DNA of 10,442 nt, taken from NCBI GenBank assembly GCA_020050175.1, contig JAGVKY010000004.1, positions 1 to 10,442 on the forward strand. Direction: 5' to 3'. Shown here in pieces: positions 5,246 through 10,442 of the stretch (position 1 is its first letter; each line of letters opens with the position of its first letter). The stretch is from Parachlamydiales bacterium (GTDB taxonomy: Bacteria; Chlamydiota; Chlamydiia; Chlamydiales; JAJFMK01). The translations under genes were made by a program, and so were the position numbers. The notes beneath the pieces are model-generated. The model searched no databases. It worked only from the letters and a program-made list of their open reading frames with translations, and was not told where the DNA came from.

Positions 5246-5911
5246 AGTCAAGCCGTAAATGGAAAGAGGGGAGCCGCGCCATAAAGCATTAGCGAAACTT
5301 TTTAGAGTGGCCCCGGTTGTAAAAACGTCATCTAGGATGAGAACCCGTTTTCCCCTTAAAGCCGCTTTGTCCAGCACAATAAAATCCTCTTCAGTTAAGG
5401 TCAGCCTCTCTTTTTTGCTTAAGGAGCCTTGCGAGGGACGTCCAGCCAGTCGTCTTGCTGCTTTAAAAAGAGGAACTTTAATAAGTTGCGATAATTCTTT
5501 TCCGATCTCTCCGATGGGATCAAACCTTCTCCATATTCTTTTAATCAGATCTTGGGGAGGGGTTGCGATCAAGTCTGGCAAAGGCCATGAAAGCCGTTCT
5601 AACTGCACCAAAAGATAATTTGCAAAAAGGGGGATATCCAAGTCCCTTTTTTCTCTTTTATACCTTTTGATCAAACCCTTGGGGGCCCCTAGATAAGGCC
5701 AGACGGCTGCATAGCGATCGAAAGGGGAGAACTGGGTGCTGCAGGCAAAACAAGACCCTTCGACCACGTTAAAACAAGTTTGGCAGCGCCCCTCTACTCT
5801 AAGGGGCTCCATTTGGAGAAGACAAGAACGGCAAAGGCGCCTCTCATTCTCCTGTAAAAGTTGGTGGCATCCTTCACAGATCGGAGGAATTAAAAAGTCG
5901 ATCAGCGCCAA
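5096..5911 (-). CDS. comF: ComF-family phosphoribosyltransferase-like protein with C-terminal extension
   Basis: ComF/GntX proteins combine an N-terminal zinc-binding region with a phosphoribosyltransferase domain and take part in DNA uptake or use of external DNA in some bacteria. Here eight cysteines form CxxC pairs at residues 12/15, 27/30, 43/46 and 54/57. The PRPP-binding loop VLILDDVFTTGAT lies at 190-202, and the conserved RPSQGSLSKKER segment precedes it. Members usually end soon after the sequence GLTLA (about 220-224). This frame continues for some 46 residues, acidic then mixed, antisense to the end of batB. The TTG start has GAGG just upstream and overlaps the end of the 748-residue gene by 10 bases, so the two are co-translated. 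The family call is strong; the tail may be a read-through artefact of a lost stop. Confidence 0.88.
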   Translation of the reverse strand: MALIDFLIPPICEGCHQLLQENERRLCRSCLLQMEPLRVEGRCQTCFNVVEGSCFACSTQFSPFDRYAAVWPYLGAPKGLIKRYKREKRDLDIPLFANYLLVQLERLSWPLPDLIATPPQDLIKRIWRRFDPIGEIGKELSQLIKVPLFKAARRLAGRPSQGSLSKKERLTLTEEDFIVLDKAALRGKRVLILDDVFTTGATLKSFANALWRGSPLSIYGLTLAWVEPESCQDQEGSEEEESRGEAEIIRFKGRGDTLPSLLVQHEANDFF

Positions 5912-8148
5912 CGCACCTCAAATTTAGGATCTTGCAGAGAGCCCCCTAAAGCAATTTCTCCCTTTTCTAACCAATAGAGAGGTAAACGGGCTGCTTTTGG
6001 AAAGAGATGGAGATCCAATTCTCCCTCCCAACTTATTGTCCCTTCGATCTTTTCGTAGCGAATTCCTTTACCCTGAGAAAAAAGCTCTCCTCCTTGCTTG
6101 ATCTCTATTTTTTCTTCGGTGAATGAGAAGGGGAGAGAGCCATTAGAGGGAAAAACCCAAGCTGCCTCTAAGGGGAGAGGGCTTTCGAGAGTTAAGGGAG
6201 GAACAGGGACATTGGAAAAAAAGACTTTTCCATCTCCTTTTCCCCCTTGTTTTAATTGACACTCAAACGAAATGCCATGCCCATAGGTACCTTGTATTTT
6301 CCCCCCTTCTTCAATCAACATGGAAACTTGATGGGGCAACGTTTTGGGTTGAAAAAAAAGGGTAAGGGGCTCTGCAAGAGGTTTTTTCCAAATAATTTTT
6401 CCTACGATTGGATTTTCAACGGTTCCTTGAAAGATCCCCTCTGAAAAAAGAATCGTTCCAGAATCCAACGAAAGAAGATGTCCATCCCAGAAAAATTCTC
6501 CACCACTCACATAAATATTTGGATCTCTTTCATCGAAATAAAGATGAGTTTCTTTCGAAAAAGGAAAAGACTTTTCTTTGGTAAAAATCTCCTCTCCTTT
6601 GACATTTAGAAGGGCAGACCATTTCCCGTCTCTCTGATGGACCTCCCCTGAACCAGAAAGCATTCCTCTGACATCCCAATCATGGAGATAGGGTTGGACA
6701 TGAGGCACCGCTTCGAAAAGTTGAAAATCGGCTCTGAATTTTTCCAACGTCAGATCAATACTTTGTTGATCCTGTGTACCTTTTCCATCTATTTGCAAAA
6801 GATCTCTCCAGGCAGCTGCAAAATAGGGGAAGTCCCAACCTCTTTCATTACGTAAGGCATCAAAAGCAAAAGAAAGTTCTTCGATTTTTCCCTCTTTAAG
6901 AATGAAAGCCCCTTCTTTGAGAGAAAAGTCGAAAGAAGCTGAGGCGATAGGGTAGGCCTCTATCTTCAAATCGCGACCAAAAAGAAAACACTCTCCACCT
7001 TCGCGAGAGAGGAGGATTTCCCCTTCGAAAATACCTTCTACCAATGGAAGGCGCCAATCAAGAGGGATCGAATGCCAGGCCACTAATTTTTGAAAAAGCG
7101 GCACAAACTCCCCCCTTAAGGACCCTTCCAAACGTTCCGATCCCTTAGCTGCCTCCCAAGAGAGCCTTAAAGGGCCAAAATCAACACCTCCAATGGAGCT
7201 CCCTTCGTAAAAATGGACAATATTCTTTTCCGGGTGATGAAGAAATGAACCTCTTAAAAGCCCCTCTTGTTCAATCCAAGCTTCAAAAGTGGCTCCGTTA
7301 TCTTCCCAATCCCAGGTCGTAATTAAAAATCTTCTTTCATTCCCCTGGAGATCAAATAGCCCTTCAAAATCTCTTCCATCGAGTTTCCTATTCGAAAGAT
7401 CGAAAGAAAAAGAACCTCTTCCCTTTAGAAAATGAAGTCCGTCAAAAGGAGAAAAAAATTCTTCTAGAGATAAAATCCCTTGGATTTGATTTTGATGGGT
7501 CTCAAATAGAACCTCTTCTAGATGGCATTGATGGCCAAGCAAATCTAATGTTCCTTTACCTTGAGACAACTTAACTAAGGGGGACTCTCCAGGCGAAAAG
7601 GAGAGGGAGAGATTGCCTTCCAAAGACAATCCCTCCCCTTCAAAAAGGGCAGTTTCTCCTAATCCCTTAAGGCTCCAATTTTTTCCGTCAGAAGAAGTGA
7701 CGAAGATCGCACCATCACATCCCCTGCTCTCCACCCATTCCCCATTAATTTCTCCCTCGGGGAAGGTGGGGAAAATTGAGAGAGGTGCATGACTAAATTT
7801 GACCACCCTTGCTTCTTCGTTCCAAAAAGCCTCCAGTTTTCCCTCCCCAGTTTGAAGATAAAAATTTCCTTTTAAGGCATTAAAATTAACTTTAAATGGA
7901 AATGAACCTAGTCTTGGATGGATCAGCTCTCCACCAATATCCCAAGAAAAGAGTGTTAATAATTTTCCTAAAAGTCTTTCGCTCGGCCCTGATGGGGGGA
8001 CCACATCAGGAATATGAATCGATAGAGATGAAAATGGGGATGAAAGGAGACCCAATCGGTAAAGATAGAGATGGAGCAGCGCCTCTTTCCCCACAAAAAA
8101 GGGGAGAAAAAGAATGGGTATTAATAAGACTAAAAGCCGAGTTGACAA
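5902..8148 (-). CDS. Large AsmA/TamB-like envelope protein
   Basis: This 748-residue protein has an N-terminal signal anchor (residues about 4-20: RLLVLLIPILFLPFFVG) and then a long, repetitive beta-rich body with alternating hydrophobic residues and many Gly-containing turns. The end, ALGGSLQDPKFEVRW, has the G-L-x-x-P-x-F-x-V pattern typical of AsmA-like and DUF3971-type proteins. These are periplasm-spanning bridges thought to carry phospholipid between membranes or help outer-membrane assembly. I infer this from overall pattern, not a single motif. The TTG start is favoured because AGGG lies 8 bases upstream and TAA closes the frame above it. comF overlaps its end by 10 bases. It is divergent from rmlA, its start codon lying on the -35 box of the rmlA promoter. 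It could instead be an unrelated lineage-specific envelope protein. Confidence 0.7.
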   Translation of the reverse strand: MSTRLLVLLIPILFLPFFVGKEALLHLYLYRLGLLSSPFSSLSIHIPDVVPPSGPSERLLGKLLTLFSWDIGGELIHPRLGSFPFKVNFNALKGNFYLQTGEGKLEAFWNEEARVVKFSHAPLSIFPTFPEGEINGEWVESRGCDGAIFVTSSDGKNWSLKGLGETALFEGEGLSLEGNLSLSFSPGESPLVKLSQGKGTLDLLGHQCHLEEVLFETHQNQIQGILSLEEFFSPFDGLHFLKGRGSFSFDLSNRKLDGRDFEGLFDLQGNERRFLITTWDWEDNGATFEAWIEQEGLLRGSFLHHPEKNIVHFYEGSSIGGVDFGPLRLSWEAAKGSERLEGSLRGEFVPLFQKLVAWHSIPLDWRLPLVEGIFEGEILLSREGGECFLFGRDLKIEAYPIASASFDFSLKEGAFILKEGKIEELSFAFDALRNERGWDFPYFAAAWRDLLQIDGKGTQDQQSIDLTLEKFRADFQLFEAVPHVQPYLHDWDVRGMLSGSGEVHQRDGKWSALLNVKGEEIFTKEKSFPFSKETHLYFDERDPNIYVSGGEFFWDGHLLSLDSGTILFSEGIFQGTVENPIVGKIIWKKPLAEPLTLFFQPKTLPHQVSMLIEEGGKIQGTYGHGISFECQLKQGGKGDGKVFFSNVPVPPLTLESPLPLEAAWVFPSNGSLPFSFTEEKIEIKQGGELFSQGKGIRYEKIEGTISWEGELDLHLFPKAARLPLYWLEKGEIALGGSLQDPKFEVRWR

Positions 8149-8170
8149 ACACTTAACCCTGATTTAGATT
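8142..8170 (+). promoter_or_regulatory. Promoter of rmlA
   Basis: A perfect TTGACA (8142-8147), a 17-base spacer and TAGATT (8165-8170, four of six to TATAAT) form a sigma-70-type promoter. Transcription would begin near 8177, past the ATG at 8171, which therefore cannot be the rmlA start if this promoter is used. The -35 overlaps the start codon of the divergent 748-residue gene. Confidence 0.5.
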
Positions 8171-8200
8171 ATGTCCACAATAATCCAAATTGATGGAGAA

Positions 8201-9064
8201 ATGAAAGGGATCATCCTTGCCGGAGGGAGTGGCACTCGTTTACACCCTCTAACACTTGCTATTTCAAAGCAACTCTTACCCGTCTACAACAAACCAATGA
8301 TCTACTACCCGATCTCGGTGATGATGTTGGCCGGGATCAGAGAACTCTTGATTATCTCAACCCCGCACGATCTGCCCCTTTTCGAAAAAGTCTTAGGAGA
8401 TGGTTCTCAATTAGGCCTTTCTTTTTCTTACCGTGTTCAATCTGCCCCCAATGGCATTGCAGAAGCTTTTATCATTGGTGAAAGTTTCATTGGCCAAGAC
8501 CCTGTCTCTTTGATTCTTGGAGATAATATTTACTACGGCAATCATCTCCAGCCCCTTCTATTCCGAGCCGCCCAAAAGAGAAAAGGGGCCACCATTTTTG
8601 GTTATGAGGTTAAAGATCCTGAGCGTTATGGAGTTGTAGCCCTTGACTCTTCTGGACAACCCACCTCTTTAATTGAAAAACCAAAAGTCCCACCCTCTAA
8701 ATTAGCTGTAACTGGACTCTATTTTTACGATAACGATGTCATTAACATTGCTAAGTCCTTAAAACCCTCTAATAGAGGAGAACTTGAGATCACTGACGTC
8801 AATCTAGAGTACCTCCAAAGAGGAGATCTTTCGGTTGAAATCATGGGGCGAGGTTTTACTTGGCTCGATATGGGGACTCACGAATCGCTCTTGCAGGCCA
8901 GCCAATACATCCAACTCTTGGAAGAACGGCAAGGCCTTTTCATCGGCTCATTAGAGGAAATTTCTTACCGCCAAGGATGGATTTCTAAAGAGCAGCTCGC
9001 AACGTTGTCAGAAAAGATGGGCAAAAGTAGTTACGGCAACTATTTAAAATCCCTGGCTGTTTAA
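8201..9064 (+). CDS. rmlA: Glucose-1-phosphate thymidylyltransferase
   Basis: RmlA (RfbA) joins dTTP and glucose-1-phosphate to make dTDP-glucose, the first step toward dTDP-rhamnose and other deoxysugars of surface polysaccharides. The 287 residues carry all signatures: nucleotide-binding GGSGTRL (8-14) with SKQLLPVYNKPMIYYP after it, LGDNIYYG (106-113, metal Asp108), EKPK (159-162), TGLYFYD (171-177) and WLDMGTHESL (221-230, metal Asp223). I place the start at ATG 8201 (MKGIILAGG, the family's usual beginning, with GGAG just upstream) rather than ATG 8171, which would add ten non-family residues and lies before the predicted transcription start. The rmlB, rmlC and rmlD genes are not in the window. 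A cysteine-rich gene follows with no gap. Confidence 0.95.
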   Translation: MKGIILAGGSGTRLHPLTLAISKQLLPVYNKPMIYYPISVMMLAGIRELLIISTPHDLPLFEKVLGDGSQLGLSFSYRVQSAPNGIAEAFIIGESFIGQDPVSLILGDNIYYGNHLQPLLFRAAQKRKGATIFGYEVKDPERYGVVALDSSGQPTSLIEKPKVPPSKLAVTGLYFYDNDVINIAKSLKPSNRGELEITDVNLEYLQRGDLSVEIMGRGFTWLDMGTHESLLQASQYIQLLEERQGLFIGSLEEISYRQGWISKEQLATLSEKMGKSSYGNYLKSLAV

Positions 9065-9355
9065 ATGAACACAGCTTCATTATCTTGTTATAAGTGTCAA
9101 ACTCCTTTAGAAGTCTATCAAATCGGTTTTCGAACTGTTTGTGATAAATGCCTTGCAGGACAACATTGTTGCTTAAACTGCCGCAACCATGCCCCAGGGC
9201 GCCGGAATGAATGCCTCATCCCTGACACGGATTACATCACTGACCGCGCTGCCAATAACTTCTGTGATGATTTTCAGGTAAAAAATGAAAATGGCCCTCC
9301 TCCCCCTTCAAGAGAGGATGCCATTAATCGAGCGCGGCGTCTTTTAGGGGACTAA
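9065..9355 (+). CDS. Small cysteine-rich, probably zinc-binding protein
   Basis: This 96-residue protein begins with the ATG that directly follows the rmlA stop, so it shares that transcript. Nine cysteines lie at 8, 11, 26, 29, 35, 36, 39, 50 and 67. The first four make two CxxC knuckles (CYKC, CDKC), a zinc-ribbon-like layout. The second part, CLNCRNHAPGRRNEC through ANNFCDDF, matches a motif I recall in uncharacterised proteins of varied bacteria (C-x-N-C-R, then N-x-C, then A-N-x-C-D-x-F). The C-terminus (PPPPSREDAINRARRLLGD) is a Pro linker and a short helix. It has no membrane segment. It may bind a metal or nucleic acid; its job is unknown. Its stop shares four bases with the opposing gene's stop. 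Confidence 0.75.
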   Translation: MNTASLSCYKCQTPLEVYQIGFRTVCDKCLAGQHCCLNCRNHAPGRRNECLIPDTDYITDRAANNFCDDFQVKNENGPPPPSREDAINRARRLLGD

Positions 9356-10442
9356 AGCTTAAATTGATGAGGCACACCCAGATCGCCGTCCCACTGAGGG
9401 GCAAATCTTTCTGGATCGAGCAGGTCAAATTCAGCATCCAAAACCCTGATGTCAATACTTTCAAAAGCCTGACGAGCTCTTTTTTGATTTTGTGTAATGA
9501 GCTCTTGGTAACCTTGAACCATAACTTGCATGGGTTCGCCAAGCGGCACAAATTGTTCCATCTCCTCACTAATCTTAAGAGCCCTCTTTGCAAAAAAGAG
9601 GACCTTTCTAGCTTGTTCTCTTTTTTGATCTGGGTCGAAAATTTGTTTTATTTGTTTGGATTTTTCTTCGGCCAGTTCAGCGAGCAGTCTGGAAGACATA
9701 ACTAGATAGCCAACCAGAGTCAAATTAAAGTCGGCAACTTGATCAGCATGGGGCGGTTCTTGTCGATCAAATTTCCCTTTTGATGCTTCCAACACTTTTT
9801 TATAGATTGTATTGGCCGTAAAAGCAGCTGAGCAATCTGTTTGAATTTTTACAGTGAGAGCTCTGATATCTTGAGGCAACTCATTTGCCACTTTTGCGGT
9901 TTTTTGAAGGCTTTCAAGAACAGTCAAAAAACTTTTTGAAGCAATAGTAGCCCATTGCTCGGCTTCTTTAGTTCCAGGTTGAGAAAGAGCCTTTTCTCCA
10001 ATAAAGCCTAAACGGTAGACTGGATGGTAGTCAGCGCCATTTTGAACTCTAGGATCAAGACCTGTCAGAAAAAGTTTAGCCTTTGGTTTGTCTATTCGAG
10101 CTTTCGCCTCTTCTTGCCATCGACCCGGCCAACGCAACTCACCGTTAGGATAAAGGGGTTCATGTACAGACAGAACTTTTTGGGCATGGGAAGCTGCTTG
10201 TTGAATTCCATTAATAGCCTCTTCTGTGACACTAAACATCGTTTTAGTGAAACTTGGATCTTTTTCAAATAACAAAACTAAGCTGGCAGCGAGTTTTTCT
10301 ATTCTAGGTAAAAGTTCTAAACGAAGTTTTTCCTCCTGTTGGAGAACAAAACGATGTAAATGGACATCTCTTCCTCTTTCGATGAGGGGGAGAACTTTGT
10401 CAAAATTATCCTTTGAACTCTTGACAGCCAACTTTAATTCAA
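9352..10442 (-). CDS. Helical protein of unknown function (5' end outside window)
   Basis: About 362 codons are visible, and the frame stays open to the right edge, so the true start lies outside; the first start-like codon inside (TTG 10431) has nothing to support it. I recognise no family. The protein is mostly charged amphipathic helix with no membrane segment or signal peptide in the visible part. A distinct Pro/Trp/Tyr-rich segment lies in its first third (LYPNGELRWPGRW and DYHPVYRLGFIG). A Lys/Glu-rich helical stretch (AEEKSKQIKQIFDPDQKREQ) follows in the last third, and the C-terminus is PQWDGDLGVPHQFKL. It could be a structural or effector-type protein in an intracellular bacterium, but that is speculation. 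It converges on the rmlA unit with no terminator between. Confidence 0.75.
   Translation of the reverse strand, partial: ELKLAVKSSKDNFDKVLPLIERGRDVHLHRFVLQQEEKLRLELLPRIEKLAASLVLLFEKDPSFTKTMFSVTEEAINGIQQAASHAQKVLSVHEPLYPNGELRWPGRWQEEAKARIDKPKAKLFLTGLDPRVQNGADYHPVYRLGFIGEKALSQPGTKEAEQWATIASKSFLTVLESLQKTAKVANELPQDIRALTVKIQTDCSAAFTANTIYKKVLEASKGKFDRQEPPHADQVADFNLTLVGYLVMSSRLLAELAEEKSKQIKQIFDPDQKREQARKVLFFAKRALKISEEMEQFVPLGEPMQVMVQGYQELITQNQKRARQAFESIDIRVLDAEFDLLDPERFAPQWDGDLGVPHQFKL

Noticed and set aside
5246..5300. Intrinsic terminator between batB and the comF-like gene
   Set aside because: No stem followed by a T-run is visible; the convergent genes overlap instead.
5259..5618. Plus-strand 119-codon frame
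   Set aside because: It is antisense to the conserved PRPP-loop region of the comF-like gene and shows no protein-family features.
8171..8200. ATG 8171 as rmlA start
   Set aside because: It has no ribosome site, lies before the predicted transcription start, and adds residues foreign to the family.
9364..9705. Plus-strand 113-codon frame
   Set aside because: It is antisense to the long helical gene, with Phe/Leu-rich sequence typical of a shadow of Lys/Glu-rich helices.

Overview
The window suggests a member of the Chlamydiae outside the genus Chlamydia (a Parachlamydia/Waddlia/Simkania-like intracellular bacterium). This is inferred from a small TPR chaperone-like gene next to a short acidic partner gene, a ParB with no ParA beside it, tightly packed genes with many overlaps, frequent TTG starts and a moderate base composition. 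No gene here proves the phylum.

Left part (1-2553). Bases 1-283 carry no convincing gene. They hold a 9-bp inverted repeat, a four-copy ATCGTT motif, a hairpin just past the first gene, and a 17-codon minus-strand fragment that could be the tail of a decayed transposase. A minus-strand row follows: a 268-residue single-pass membrane protein (1747-2553), a palindrome-rich stretch (about 1490-1746) holding a possible 52-residue ORF, an 84-residue orphan (1226-1480), a perfect GC hairpin (1191-1212), then a likely two-gene unit of a 149-residue acidic-tract protein (683-1132) and a 131-residue TPR protein (284-679). The palindrome-rich stretch is the best place to look for something undescribed. 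There the minus-strand RNA can fold into a three-way junction that places a full Shine-Dalgarno sequence and the ORF start codon in one hairpin loop.

Centre (2554-8148). Divergent promoters sharing the same -10 bases (2566-2614) drive the 268-residue gene leftward and parB-batA-batB rightward. parB and batA overlap by 7 bases. The two VWA-domain membrane proteins both have complete MIDAS metal sites. batB may start at an unusual ATT codon behind a strong ribosome binding site, which would give it the N-terminal membrane helix it otherwise lacks. Facing them on the minus strand are a 748-residue AsmA/TamB-like envelope protein and a ComF-type phosphoribosyltransferase, overlapping by 10 bases. 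The ComF frame runs 150 bases antisense into the end of batB.

Right part (8149-10442). A promoter with a perfect TTGACA -35 box drives rmlA (glucose-1-phosphate thymidylyltransferase, first step of dTDP-sugar synthesis), followed with no gap by a 96-residue cysteine-rich, probably zinc-binding protein. A helical protein of unknown function (9352 to beyond the right edge, minus strand) converges on it, the stop codons sharing four bases.

The genes cover nucleoid/chromosome handling, envelope VWA proteins, envelope lipid or assembly functions, sugar-nucleotide supply and probable secretion-type chaperone functions. No single pathway unites them.
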